From an uncultured Faecalibacterium sp. (lineage in GTDB: Bacteria; Bacillota; Clostridia; Oscillospirales; Ruminococcaceae), in the NCBI GenBank assembly GCA_900539945.1, contig UQDV01000007.1:19856-83855 (forward strand): 64,000 nucleotides of DNA, written 5' to 3'. Under the pieces are notes generated by a model. It worked only from the letters and a program-made list of their open reading frames with translations, was not told where the DNA came from and did not search any database. The position numbers were made by a program, and so were the translations under genes. Positions 1-7,474 of the stretch are shown piece after piece. Each line of letters starts with the position of its first letter. Within the stretch, counting starts at the first letter, position 1.

Positions 1-745
1 GCTGCTCCTGCATCTCGGTCAGGTCGGTCTGGCACTCCTGCTTGACAGCTTCCAGAGCCGCCACCTCTTTACTGCGCTCCCGCTTCTTGAAGTCCAGCAC
101 AGACAGGTGCTCTTCGTGGGTACCTTTCTGCTCCCACTCGATGCCGTGCCGCTCCATGACTCTGGCAAGCTGCTCTTTCTCGGCGTTGATCCACTGGTTC
201 AGCTCGGATTCCCGTTTGGAGCCGCCTGCAAAGCCCAAGGCCTTCAGAGCCTGCTTCAGGGAAACCTTGGTGTCCAGTCCTTTGCCCTTCCAGCTGGACA
301 CATACGGCACGAAGTCGATGTGCAGATGGGGCGTGGCTTCGTCCATGTGGAGGAATGCTCCGAACACCCGCAGTGTCGGGTTACGTTCTTGGAAGCCCTG
401 CATATACTCGTCCAGCAGTTTCTTTGCCAGTGCGCCGTTCTCGGTCAGGACACCCATATCATCCTTGTTGCCGATCTGGACGATCAGTTCATGGAACACT
501 TTTTCCTGCTTGCCTGTCCGCAGATGCTCGTAGTAGTCGGAAATACAGCGGTCTTTGCGCTTCTGCTTGGCGTTGTAGCGACCTACTGCATCATCGAACA
601 GTTCGTGGTATACCTTTTGAATCGGCTCATCCCGGTACACGACATTCAGGCTGCTACGCTCAGGGTCTACGTTTTCAGCGGTGAAACTTCTCCGGTTATG
701 GTTGAGGGAGCCGGGACCCCGCATTGCTGAAATGGTTCTTTTCAA
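1..745 (-). CDS. MobV/Pre-type relaxase (plasmid recombination enzyme), C-terminus outside window
   Basis: The minus strand reads as an open frame of at least 248 codons that runs off the left edge. It carries the MobV signature, FLHMDEATPHLHIDFVP, with His133, His140, His142 and Asp144 as the presumed metal and catalytic cluster. An early HNRR segment lies near residue 16. The family nicks oriT in mobilizable plasmids and transposons and stays bound to the DNA end. I chose the TTG at 745-743 because an AGGA box sits 7 nt upstream; the GTG 6 nt earlier is too close to that box. The part after residue 190 is charged and probably coiled coil, usual for this family. It is the last gene visible of a small mobilizable module with the ATPase at 1322-2446. 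Family assignment is firm; total length is unknown. Confidence 0.9.
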   Translation of the reverse strand, partial: MKRTISAMRGPGSLNHNRRSFTAENVDPERSSLNVVYRDEPIQKVYHELFDDAVGRYNAKQKRKDRCISDYYEHLRTGKQEKVFHELIVQIGNKDDMGVLTENGALAKKLLDEYMQGFQERNPTLRVFGAFLHMDEATPHLHIDFVPYVSSWKGKGLDTKVSLKQALKALGFAGGSKRESELNQWINAEKEQLARVMERHGIEWEQKGTHEEHLSVLDFKKRERSKEVAALEAVKQECQTDLTEMQEQ

Positions 746-799
746 TCGCACATCCTTTCTCTGGGAGAAGGTACTGGTGCCGGACACGGCATAGGCTTT

Positions 800-835
800 G
801 TTACTTTCGCCGAAAGTAACGCAAAAGCACTTTTG
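800..835. repeat. Two adjacent perfect inverted repeats upstream of the relaxase gene
   Basis: GTTACTTTC (800-808) and GAAAGTAAC (812-820) form a perfect 9-bp hairpin with a 3-nt loop. It is followed at once by CAAAAG (822-827) and CTTTTG (830-835). They lie just 5' of the relaxase start, where MobV-type oriT sites usually sit. No ORF covers them convincingly. A role as oriT or as an operator for mob is inferred. Confidence 0.5.
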
Positions 836-960
836 ACAGACGTTCCGTCCATCAAAAGATGCCTTTGCGCCCTGCCGGGGGCTATCCGTCTGTGGACGAG
901 GCTTCGCTGCATCTCGTCGCTGCCCCGACCAACACCACCTTCCTGCTTTATTGGCTGTTC

Positions 961-983
961 ACAGGAGCGTGTCACGCTCCTGT
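961..983. terminator. Perfect 11-bp hairpin after the small ORF at 1003-1236
   Basis: ACAGGAGCGTG (961-971) and CACGCTCCTGT (973-983) are perfect inverted repeats. There is no T-run on either side, so it may be a weak terminator of the upstream minus-strand gene or a protein-binding site of the mobile element. Confidence 0.4.
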
Positions 984-1002
984 CCTCGGCAAATAGAGGG
1001 AA

Positions 1003-1236
1003 TCACCAGCGGAAGCTCTCTGGCACTCCACGCCTGTCCAGATACTCACGTCTGGCCTGTTCCCTCTGTTCCTCGGTAGGTGCCGTCTTATACTGGGCAT
1101 ACAGTTCATGCCGCAGCATTGCATCCAATTTTTGCTCCAAGCCCTGTATGATGGCTTCTTCATACTCGTCCCTGCCGCTCAGATGGTAGTGCAGCAAAGC
1201 AACTAAAAGTTCCTGCGAAATCTGTACATTTTTCAT
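1003..1236 (-). CDS. Small mobile-element protein of unknown function
   Basis: A 77-residue product beginning MKNVQISQELLVALLHYHL. It is rich in charged helix-forming residues and ends PESFRW. I recall similar small proteins as common passengers beside RepA-like ATPases and relaxases on Firmicutes mobilizable elements; their role is not known to me. No membrane segment or signal peptide is visible. The start at 1236 is preferred over the ATG at 1248 because GGTG lies 7 nt upstream of it. It sits between the relaxase and the RepA-like ATPase on the same strand, separated from the ATPase by the palindrome and repeat region at 1270-1325. Function cannot be assigned. Confidence 0.65.
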   Translation of the reverse strand: MKNVQISQELLVALLHYHLSGRDEYEEAIIQGLEQKLDAMLRHELYAQYKTAPTEEQREQARREYLDRRGVPESFRW

Positions 1237-1269
1237 CGTTTTCACCATTCCGTGTCGGTCGTGTCGATT

Positions 1270-1325
1270 GTGACGGTATTTTCTATAGTAGCAAAAATAC
1301 CGTCACGGCCGTCACATATCGTCAC
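1270..1325. repeat. Iteron-like region: 12-bp inverted repeat plus three phased CGTCAC repeats
   Basis: TGACGGTATTTT (1271-1282) and AAAATACCGTCA (1294-1305) are perfect inverted repeats around an A/T-rich 11-nt loop. CGTCAC occurs at 1301, 1310 and 1320, a 9-10 bp period, and its complement GTGACG at 1270. The block lies between the 3' end of the RepA-like ATPase gene and the next gene. Phased repeats next to a replication ATPase resemble plasmid iterons; a terminator or regulator site is the alternative. Confidence 0.5.
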
Positions 1326-2446
1326 GCCCCAGAATTTTCCAGCGTTAATTTGACCACCCTGCCCTCATGGGTGCGCCTGCTTTCGTACCGAATCCCATAG
1401 TCGTTGTAGAGCATGTCGGCACTCACATTCAGCTTCCGGGTCAGGATGTTTGCCTGTATGCTCACACCAGACAGACGTTCCAGCAGTTCCGTGGGCGTAC
1501 CACTCCACTCCGGCTGTTCCGGGGTGAGCACCTTTGCCACCGCTTCCAGAAGCGGGTCGGGCGGCAGCTTCCAGAGTTCCGTTTCGGCTCCTTGGAACTC
1601 CCACACGCAGCGTTCCCGGTCAAACTCCAATGTCAGCTCCTGATCCGGCTGGTCTCGCCCTACGATGTCCAGCAGGGCGGTATTTTCAGTACGCCGCTTC
1701 TTCTGCATGATGAACGCTCCATCCGCTGCACCCAACAGGTCGTTGGTGCCGGAGATCATGTCAAAGCTGTCTTCGGCTTCCATCTTCCGGGTGTGGTGAA
1801 CCACCAGCAGGCAGATGCCGTACTTGTCGCTGAAAGTTTTCAGCTTGGTCACGATCTCGTAGTCGCTGGCGTAACTGTATCGTTCACCGCCGATTTCCCG
1901 CACCTTCTGCAAGGTATCGATGATGATGAGCCGCACATCTGGATGCTCCCGAATGAAGCCTTCCAATTGCTGGTCAAGTCCCTCGCTCACGGACTTTGCC
2001 TGTGTCGCAAAGTACAGATTGCTGGTCTCCTCTACCCCGAACATCCGGGAGAGCCGCCGCTGCAGCCGGGCGTAATCGTCCTCCAATGCCAGGTAGAGGA
2101 CGGTGCCCTGATGCACCTCGTACTCCCACAGCGGAAGCCCCATCGCCACATGGTAGGCAAGCTGCCCCATGAAGAAGGACTTACCCACCTTGGGCGCACC
2201 TACAAAGAGGTAGGTGCCGCTGTACAGCAGGTCGTTCACGATGGGTCTCCGGGGTGGATACACCGTGTCGTACAGTTCGGTCATTGATACCGTGTTCAGC
2301 CCGAAATTGTTTGACTTTTTCGCGGCTTGCAGATTGATTTGCTTGTCAGAATTTGTTATAATATTGGTGTTGATTTTTGAGGACGACTGTACCGCATCTG
2401 CGCCAACAGATGCACCCGGTACGGTCGTTTTTCTATTGTCCGTCAT
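1322..2446 (-). CDS. RepA-like AAA ATPase/helicase of a mobilizable element
   Basis: A 374-residue ATPase. Walker A is GAPKVGKS at about residues 83-90 and a Walker B-like LIIIDTL lies near residue 177; a LLVVHHTRK segment follows, as in RecA-fold RepA proteins of RSF1010 type. The family unwinds DNA as a ring helicase in plasmid replication; many integrated elements carry it without a primase. The extreme N-terminus is low-complexity (T, S, N, K). I placed the start at ATG 2446, which overlaps the TGA of the small upstream gene as ATGA and has AGGAGG 7 nt upstream; the ATG at 2452 is only one base from that box. Translational coupling with the upstream gene is therefore likely. Confidence 0.85.
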   Translation of the reverse strand: MTDNRKTTVPGASVGADAVQSSSKINTNIITNSDKQINLQAAKKSNNFGLNTVSMTELYDTVYPPRRPIVNDLLYSGTYLFVGAPKVGKSFFMGQLAYHVAMGLPLWEYEVHQGTVLYLALEDDYARLQRRLSRMFGVEETSNLYFATQAKSVSEGLDQQLEGFIREHPDVRLIIIDTLQKVREIGGERYSYASDYEIVTKLKTFSDKYGICLLVVHHTRKMEAEDSFDMISGTNDLLGAADGAFIMQKKRRTENTALLDIVGRDQPDQELTLEFDRERCVWEFQGAETELWKLPPDPLLEAVAKVLTPEQPEWSGTPTELLERLSGVSIQANILTRKLNVSADMLYNDYGIRYESRRTHEGRVVKLTLENSGA

Positions 2447-2598
2447 TCGCATTCCTCCTTAAGTCCGTTCAACGTCAGAGCCACCATTTGCAGGGTCTCC
2501 AGCAAGTCCGGCGGGACTTCTTCATCCACGGCCAGCCCCTGCGAGATGTCCAGCTCCTTTGCCAGCTCGTCTGCCTTGATAAAAATGCTGTTTGCCAT
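2443..2598 (-). CDS. Small excisionase-like N-terminal fragment fused to an unrelated tail
   Basis: A 51-residue product, MANSIFIKADELAKELDIS at its start. This opening is like the first helix of small excisionase/HTH proteins found on Firmicutes elements, where an HTH with a recognition helix would follow. Here the recognition helix is missing and the tail is acidic and leucine-rich (VPPDLLETLQMVALTLNGLKEE). AAAGGAC upstream of ATG 2598 is an adequate ribosome site. Its TGA overlaps the ATPase start, so it may serve mainly as a coupling leader. It could be a deletion derivative of an excisionase or an intact small accessory protein; I cannot decide. Confidence 0.6.
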   Translation of the reverse strand: MANSIFIKADELAKELDISQGLAVDEEVPPDLLETLQMVALTLNGLKEECE

Positions 2599-2762
2599 TT
2601 TTTGTCCTTTCCTTGTCGGTTTCATTTCGGTGCCGCTTCATCCTCGCTGACTTCCGGCAGGCATACCCCCTTTGCGGTGCTGTGCCGTCCCCTTACGGAG
2701 CGCTCGCTTCCTTTCGAAAGGTCTTGGCGGTTTGGGTCAGTTTGGCGGTCATTCAATTTTAC

Positions 2763-2778
2763 TAAGCATTTTTGCTTA
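2763..2778. repeat. TAAGCA-TTTT-TGCTTA palindrome
   Basis: A perfect 6-bp inverted repeat with a 4-nt spacer lies about 10-25 nt downstream of the predicted start site of the minus-strand promoter at 2795-2823. It is a good candidate operator for the divergently encoded XRE regulator. Confidence 0.45.
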
Positions 2779-2794
2779 TCTTTTTTGTATCCTC

Positions 2795-2823
2795 ATTATA
2801 CTAAACACATTCCGTTAAGTCAA
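2795..2823 (-). promoter_or_regulatory. Strong promoter of the mobile-element ATPase operon
   Basis: On the minus strand TTGACT (2823-2818) is followed after 17 bp by a perfect TATAAT (2800-2795). It drives the small ORF at 2443-2598 and the ATPase. Confidence 0.8.
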
Positions 2824-2866
2824 GAGATTTTCGGGCAAAATCTTAAACTTTTTTGTTTATTTTCTA

Positions 2867-2895
2867 TTGCACCTCCTGTTTTTCTGTGCTATACT
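2867..2895 (+). promoter_or_regulatory. Promoter of the XRE regulator
   Basis: TTGCAC (2867-2872), 17-bp spacer, TATACT (2890-2895). It points away from the minus-strand promoter at 2795-2823; only 43 bp separate the two -35 boxes, so one bound regulator could control both. Confidence 0.75.
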
Positions 2896-2932
2896 GGGTT
2901 CAACAAATATGTTTAAGTCAGGAGGCAATCGC

Positions 2933-3436
2933 ATGGCAGTCGGTGACCGCATCAAACGTGCCCGCAACTTCCGTGGTATGACCCAAAAGGAATTGGGCAT
3001 TGCCATCGGGTTTGATGAGAAGAGCGCAGACATCCGTATCGCGCAATACGAAAGCAACACCCGCACTCCTAAAGAAGAGTTGCTCCGCAAGATTGCGGAG
3101 GTGCTGGACGTGAACTACCGTTCCCTCTATGAGCCGACCCTGTACGCCGCAGAGGATGTGATGTACACCCTGTTCGAGCTGGACGAGCACTATTCTGGCA
3201 CCTGGCTGTATGAGGTCACAGACACCACCGACCCAGATTTCCCGGAAAAGCACATGGCGGTCAGCTTCCGTTATCGTCTGCTGGATGATTTCCTGAAGGA
3301 GTGGCAGCTCCGCAAGAAGCAGCTCCGGGAGCGTGAGATCACCAAGGAAGAGTATCAGGAATGGAAGCTCAACTGGCCCCAGACCGCCGATGGCTGCGGC
3401 CGATACGAGCCGAAGAAAAAGTGGCGTAAAGAATAA
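2933..3436 (+). CDS. XRE-family HTH transcriptional regulator
   Basis: A 167-residue protein with a Cro/C1-type HTH in residues 5-65 (DRIKRARNFRGMTQKELG, then an insertion GFDEKSADIRIAQYE). The C-terminal 100 residues are hydrophilic and end in a lysine/arginine tail. ATG 2933 has AGGAGG 7 nt upstream; an upstream in-frame extension starting at 2867 would begin inside the promoter and is rejected. It is divergent from the RepA-like operon and probably represses it. Proteins like this are typical of conjugative and mobilizable elements in Clostridia. It is the last element gene before guaA. Confidence 0.85.
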   Translation: MAVGDRIKRARNFRGMTQKELGIAIGFDEKSADIRIAQYESNTRTPKEELLRKIAEVLDVNYRSLYEPTLYAAEDVMYTLFELDEHYSGTWLYEVTDTTDPDFPEKHMAVSFRYRLLDDFLKEWQLRKKQLREREITKEEYQEWKLNWPQTADGCGRYEPKKKWRKE

Positions 3437-3446
3437 AAGACACAAA

Positions 3447-3485
3447 AATGCCCTCTGAAAAACTTACCGTTTCTCAGAGGGCATT
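3447..3485. terminator. Rho-independent terminator between the mobile element and guaA
   Basis: AATGCCCTCTGA (3447-3458) pairs with TCAGAGGGCATT (3474-3485). On the minus strand the stem is followed by TTTTT, fitting termination of guaA; it may also stop the plus-strand regulator transcript. Confidence 0.75.
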
Positions 3486-3593
3486 CTCATGTCTCTCTTT
3501 ATGAATAATCGCCTGATAGTATCAAAGCAGTATCACAGAGCCTTTTGACTCTCAAAATATTGCATTGCATCAATACTTTTCAGGTTTTGAAGA

Positions 3594-5144
3594 TTACTCG
3601 AGCTCGATCGTGGCCGGCGGTTTACCGGTGCAGTCGTAGAACACGCGGTTGACGTGCTTGACCTCGTTGACGATGCGGCTGGTGACGGTGCCCAGAACGC
3701 TCCAGGGCATGTCGTAGCTTTCGGCAGTCATGAAGTCGGTGGTGGTGACGGCACGCAGAGCCACAGCATAGTCGTAGGTACGCTCGTCGCCCATGACGCC
3801 TACGCTCTGCATATTGGTCAGAGCGGCGTAATACTGGCTGATTTCCTTATCCAGGCCAGCCTTGGCGATCTCCTCACGCCAGATGGCATCAGCGTCCTGC
3901 ACGATGGCCACCTTTTCCGGGGTCACTTCGCCGATGATACGGATGCCCAGACCCGGGCCGGGGAACGGCTGGCGGCTGACCAGATATTCGGGCAGGCCCA
4001 GCTCACGGCCGGCCTGACGGACCTCGTCCTTGAACAGGTTCCGCAGGGGCTCCACCAGTTCCTTGAAGTCCACGGTGTCGGGGAGGCCGCCTACGTTGTG
4101 GTGGCTCTTGATGACGGTGGACTCGCCGCCCAGGCCGCTTTCCACCACGTCGGGATAGATGGTGCCCTGTGCCAGGAAGTCTACCTTGCCGATCTGCTTT
4201 GCCTGCTCCTCAAAGACCCGGATGAACTCCTCGCCGATGATCTTGCGCTTGCGCTCCGGCTCGGTGACGCCCTTCAGCTTGCTGAAGTAGCGGTCCCGGG
4301 CGTCCACGCAGATGAAGTTGATGTCAAAGCCGTTGGCGTTGCCGGGGCCGAATACGGAGCAAACTTCTTCCTTCTCGTTCTTGCGCAGCAGGCCGTGGTC
4401 CACAAACACGCAGGTCAGCTGCTTGCCAATGGCCTTGGCCAGCATGGCAGCCAGCACCGAGGAGTCCACGCCGCCGGACAGGGCGCACAGCACCTTGCCA
4501 TCGCCGATGCGCTCCCGGAGAGCCTGGACGTTGTTCTCCACAAAGGAGTCCATCTTCCAGTCACCGGAGCAGCCGCAGACGTTGTACACAAAGTTGCGCA
4601 GCATCTTTTTGCCCTCAGCGGTGTGCAGCACTTCCGGGTGGAACTGCACGGCGTAGAGGCCCTTTTCCGCATTTTCCACAGCAGCCACAGGGCAGTTTGC
4701 GGTGTGGGCGGTGATCTTGAAACCAGGTGCTGCCTGCTCGATGTAGTCGTTGTGGCTCATCCAGCAGATGGTGGAGGGCTGCACATCGGTGAACAGCTTG
4801 CTCTGGGTGTCCACGAACACCTCAGTCTTGCCGTACTCACGCTCCGGTGCACGGCAGACATGGCCGCCCAGCAGATGCATCATCAGCTGGCTGCCGTAGC
4901 AGATGCCCAGCACGGGCACGCCCCAGCTGAAGATCTCCGGGTCGATCGTGGGCGAATCCTTCAGGTAGACGCTGTTGGGGCCGCCGGTAAAAATAATGCC
5001 CTTGGGATTCTTCGCCTTGATGACCGACAGGTCGGTTTTATAGGAATAGATTTCACAGTAGACATTGTTCTCGCGGACGCGGCGCGCGATCAGCTGATTG
5101 TACTGGCCGCCAAAGTCCAGCACGATGACAGTTTCATGCTGCAT
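3594..5144 (-). CDS. guaA: GMP synthase (glutamine-hydrolysing)
   Basis: A 516-residue two-domain enzyme converting XMP to GMP with glutamine and ATP in purine synthesis. The class I amidotransferase domain has the nucleophile Cys82 in GICYGSQ, and the ATP pyrophosphatase domain has SGGVDSS near residue 225. The C-terminal dimerization domain ends in PPATIELE. In the family the end is usually close to PPGTIEWE, so the last few codons look altered (CTC for the Trp codon). The 3' end directly adjoins a mobilizable element, and guaA 3' ends are known integration targets. ATG 5144 has AGGAGG 8 nt upstream. The gene appears monocistronic. Cytoplasmic. Confidence 0.97.
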   Translation of the reverse strand: MQHETVIVLDFGGQYNQLIARRVRENNVYCEIYSYKTDLSVIKAKNPKGIIFTGGPNSVYLKDSPTIDPEIFSWGVPVLGICYGSQLMMHLLGGHVCRAPEREYGKTEVFVDTQSKLFTDVQPSTICWMSHNDYIEQAAPGFKITAHTANCPVAAVENAEKGLYAVQFHPEVLHTAEGKKMLRNFVYNVCGCSGDWKMDSFVENNVQALRERIGDGKVLCALSGGVDSSVLAAMLAKAIGKQLTCVFVDHGLLRKNEKEEVCSVFGPGNANGFDINFICVDARDRYFSKLKGVTEPERKRKIIGEEFIRVFEEQAKQIGKVDFLAQGTIYPDVVESGLGGESTVIKSHHNVGGLPDTVDFKELVEPLRNLFKDEVRQAGRELGLPEYLVSRQPFPGPGLGIRIIGEVTPEKVAIVQDADAIWREEIAKAGLDKEISQYYAALTNMQSVGVMGDERTYDYAVALRAVTTTDFMTAESYDMPWSVLGTVTSRIVNEVKHVNRVFYDCTGKPPATIELE

Positions 5145-5243
5145 GATGTTCTCCTCCTGTTCCGTTCATAGATGTGTTACAGATATTCTTAGTATAGCAC
5201 ATCTTACAAACAAAAGCGACATCCTTTGTGGATTTTCCTGTTT

Positions 5244-5876
5244 TTATTTTTTCCGTACCGGATGCCGCAGCACGGTTTTAAGTTTTTCTGGGGCTGTGCG
5301 GCGCGGGTCCCCCAAATAGATCTCATGATGCAGGCGCCCTGCCGTAAAATCCGGCACATATCCCTGCTCTGCCGCAAACGCATCCATCTGCCGCAGAGTC
5401 TCAGGCTCTGTGTCGTAAGGGCCAATATGCATGCACTGTACGCATAATCCCTCGTCATAGGTCCGGAATTCCGCCGTAGAAAAGTCCCGTTTCTTTTTGG
5501 CCGTGGCTTCCTGCACGGCCCAGTCGAACTCTTCCCGGGTCACAAACTCCGGCAGGCGGATCATGGAGGTCCATTCAAAAGTCTCCTTGTGGGCATAGTC
5601 CACGCCGTCCACACCCTGCTGATGCCACAATCCTTCCAGCGGAGGCACCACATACTCAAAAAAACCTTCCATCCGGTGGCTGCCCTTATAGCTCATTTTG
5701 ATGGTATAAGCAAGGCCGTACAGCACTTCCATAGCGGCCTGGTATTCCCCTGCCGGGTCGTTCGGGTCACCCTTCCCCTGCACTGTCACAAAGTTCATGG
5801 GCGGGACCGTGATGAGATGCGGTTTCCTGGATGGCAGATAGAATTCCTTGTATTCTTTCTTGTAATCAAATGCCAT
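5244..5876 (-). CDS. GyrI-like small-molecule-binding domain protein
   Basis: A 210-residue protein starting MAFDYKKEYKEFY. It matches the stand-alone GyrI-like/SHOCT-free family: N-terminal LITVPPMNFVTVQGKGDPN, central FEWTSMIRLPEFVT, and late VQCMHIGPYDTEPETL. Related domains bind hydrophobic ligands in MerR-type multidrug regulators, and some stand-alone members hydrolyse or bind cyclopropanoid xenobiotics. No DNA-binding domain, signal peptide or membrane helix is present. GGAGGA lies about 10 nt upstream of ATG 5876; a longer frame through the promoter is rejected. A consensus promoter with a large palindrome precedes it, so expression is probably ligand-responsive. Specific ligand unknown. 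Confidence 0.85.
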   Translation of the reverse strand: MAFDYKKEYKEFYLPSRKPHLITVPPMNFVTVQGKGDPNDPAGEYQAAMEVLYGLAYTIKMSYKGSHRMEGFFEYVVPPLEGLWHQQGVDGVDYAHKETFEWTSMIRLPEFVTREEFDWAVQEATAKKKRDFSTAEFRTYDEGLCVQCMHIGPYDTEPETLRQMDAFAAEQGYVPDFTAGRLHHEIYLGDPRRTAPEKLKTVLRHPVRKK

Positions 5877-5919
5877 TACATCGTCCTCCGTTCCACAGTG
5901 GCTTATCCTTCTGATTTCC

Positions 5920-5948
5920 AGTATAGCAGAACAACTATAGTTTGTAAA
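5920..5948 (-). promoter_or_regulatory. Promoter of the GyrI-like gene
   Basis: Minus strand: TTTACA (5948-5943), 17-bp spacer, TATACT (5925-5920). Confidence 0.8.
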
Positions 5949-5964
5949 CCATAAAGTTGTTCTG
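5927..5964. promoter_or_regulatory. 10-bp palindromic operator around the -35 box
   Basis: CAGAACAACT (5927-5936) and AGTTGTTCTG (5955-5964) are perfect inverted repeats whose centre (5945/5946) falls in the -35 hexamer. Binding there would block or reshape the promoter. The cognate regulator is not adjacent. Confidence 0.65.
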
Positions 5965-6015
5965 TTGACACAAAAAATCCTCTGCCCTTTCAGACAGAGG
6001 ATCTCAGAACGCAAA

Positions 6016-6051
6016 AAGAGCCTTCCCACTCTCCGGAATGGGAAGGCTCTT
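6016..6051 (-). terminator. tuf terminator
   Basis: AAGAGCCTTCCCA (6016-6028) pairs perfectly with TGGGAAGGCTCTT (6039-6051). On the minus strand a TTTTT tract follows, 45 nt after the tuf stop codon. Confidence 0.85.
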
Positions 6052-6096
6052 CGTAAAGTTAACCTTTAGCCACAGGAATGGCGCGAAGGGTCAAAA

Positions 6097-7302
6097 TCAC
6101 TCAATGATCTTGCCAACAACGCCGGAACCAACGGTACGGCCACCCTCACGGATAGCGAAACGCAGGCCCTCTTCCATAGCAACCGGGGTCAGCAGCTCAA
6201 CGTGCATCATGACGTTATCGCCGGGCATGCACATCTCAGTGCCTTCGGGCAGAGTGATGATGCCGGTCACGTCGGTGGTGCGGAAGTAGAACTGAGGACG
6301 ATAGTTGGAGAAGAACGGGGTGTGACGGCCGCCTTCGTCCTTGGTCAGGACGTAGACCTGAGCCTCAAAGACGTTGTGGGGGTGCACAGTGCCGGGCTTA
6401 GCCAGAACCTGGCCACGCTCGATCTGGGTACGATCAACACCACGCAGCAGAGCGCCGATGTTATCGCCAGCCTCAGCGAAGTCCAGAGACTTACGGAACA
6501 TCTCCAGACCGGTGATGGTGGTGTTCAGACGATCGGGCTTGATGCCGACGATCTCCATAGCGTCGCCAACCTTGGCGATACCACGCTCAACACGACCGGT
6601 AGCAACGGTACCACGGCCAGAAATGGTCATGACATCCTCGATGGGCATCAGGAAGGGCTTATCCTCCTCACGATCGGGGTTGGGGATATAGGTGTCAACA
6701 GCGTCCATCAGCTCCTTGATGCAAGCATACTCGGGAGCATCGGGATCGGTGGAGGTAGACTCCAGAGCCTTCAGAGCGGAACCACGAATGATCGGGGTGT
6801 CGTCGCCGGGGAAGTCGTACTCGGTCAGCAGTTCACGGATCTCCATCTCGACCAGATCCAGCAGCTCTTCGTCGTCGACCATATCGCACTTGTTCATGAA
6901 CACGACGATATAGGGCACGCCGACCTGACGAGCCAGCAGGATGTGCTCACGGGTCTGGGGCATGGGACCATCGGTAGCAGCAACGACCAAGATAGCGCCG
7001 TCCATCTGAGCAGCACCAGTGATCATGTTCTTGACGTAGTCAGCATGGCCCGGGCAGTCAACGTGAGCATAGTGACGAGCGTCGGTCTGATACTCAACGT
7101 GAGCGGAGTTGATCGTGATACCACGAGCACGCTCCTCAGGAGCCTTATCGATGTTGGCGTAGTCCATGAAGTCTGCGTCGCCCTTCAGAGCCAGGTACTT
7201 GGTGATGGCGGCAGTCAGAGTGGTCTTGCCGTGGTCAACGTGACCGATGGTGCCGATGTTCACATGCGGCTTAGAACGGTCGAACTTTGCCTTTTCAGCC
7301 AT
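6097..7302 (-). CDS. tuf: Elongation factor Tu
   Basis: A 401-residue GTPase that brings aminoacyl-tRNA to the ribosome. The P-loop GHVDHGKT is at residues 20-27, G3 is DCPGH and G4 NKCD. Domains II and III are complete, ending in [11 protein letters not shown]. The start [10 protein letters not shown] at 7302 has GGGAGG 8 nt upstream; the longer frame that begins 20 codons earlier is in the leader. It is the last gene of the str cluster but is separated from fusA by 172 bp containing two hairpins, so it is probably transcribed both by read-through and from its own promoter, which I could not pinpoint. Confidence 0.98.
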   Translation of the reverse strand: MAEKAKFDRSKPHVNIGTIGHVDHGKTTLTAAITKYLALKGDADFMDYANIDKAPEERARGITINSAHVEYQTDARHYAHVDCPGHADYVKNMITGAAQMDGAILVVAATDGPMPQTREHILLARQVGVPYIVVFMNKCDMVDDEELLDLVEMEIRELLTEYDFPGDDTPIIRGSALKALESTSTDPDAPEYACIKELMDAVDTYIPNPDREEDKPFLMPIEDVMTISGRGTVATGRVERGIAKVGDAMEIVGIKPDRLNTTITGLEMFRKSLDFAEAGDNIGALLRGVDRTQIERGQVLAKPGTVHPHNVFEAQVYVLTKDEGGRHTPFFSNYRPQFYFRTTDVTGIITLPEGTEMCMPGDNVMMHVELLTPVAMEEGLRFAIREGGRTVGSGVVGKIIE

Positions 7303-7395
7303 TGGAATATCCTCCCTTATAATTAGGTTTTGATATTGGTTACAACAACCCTGCTTATACAAGATTGTACTGCAAGGCTATTCTACTAAATTTAC

Positions 7396-7456
7396 CCTGT
7401 AAAATCAAGTGCTTTTACAGGAAATTTTGCCGGAGTTACACTACCCCGGCAAAATT
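7396..7456 (-). terminator. Two tandem hairpins between fusA and tuf
   Basis: AATTTTGCCGG/CCGGCAAAATT (7423-7433 and 7446-7456) directly follows the fusA stop; CCTGTAAAA/TTTTACAGG (7396-7404 and 7413-7421) comes next. T-tracts are short, so they look like partial terminators or RNA processing/stability signals in the str transcript. Confidence 0.6.
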
Positions 7457-7474
7457 ATCTTTGCTTTTCAGCAA

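Noticed and set aside
742..975. 77-residue minus-strand ORF next to the relaxase gene
   Set aside because: It overlaps the inverted repeats and has low-complexity Arg/Pro-rich content without a ribosome site; treated as non-coding.
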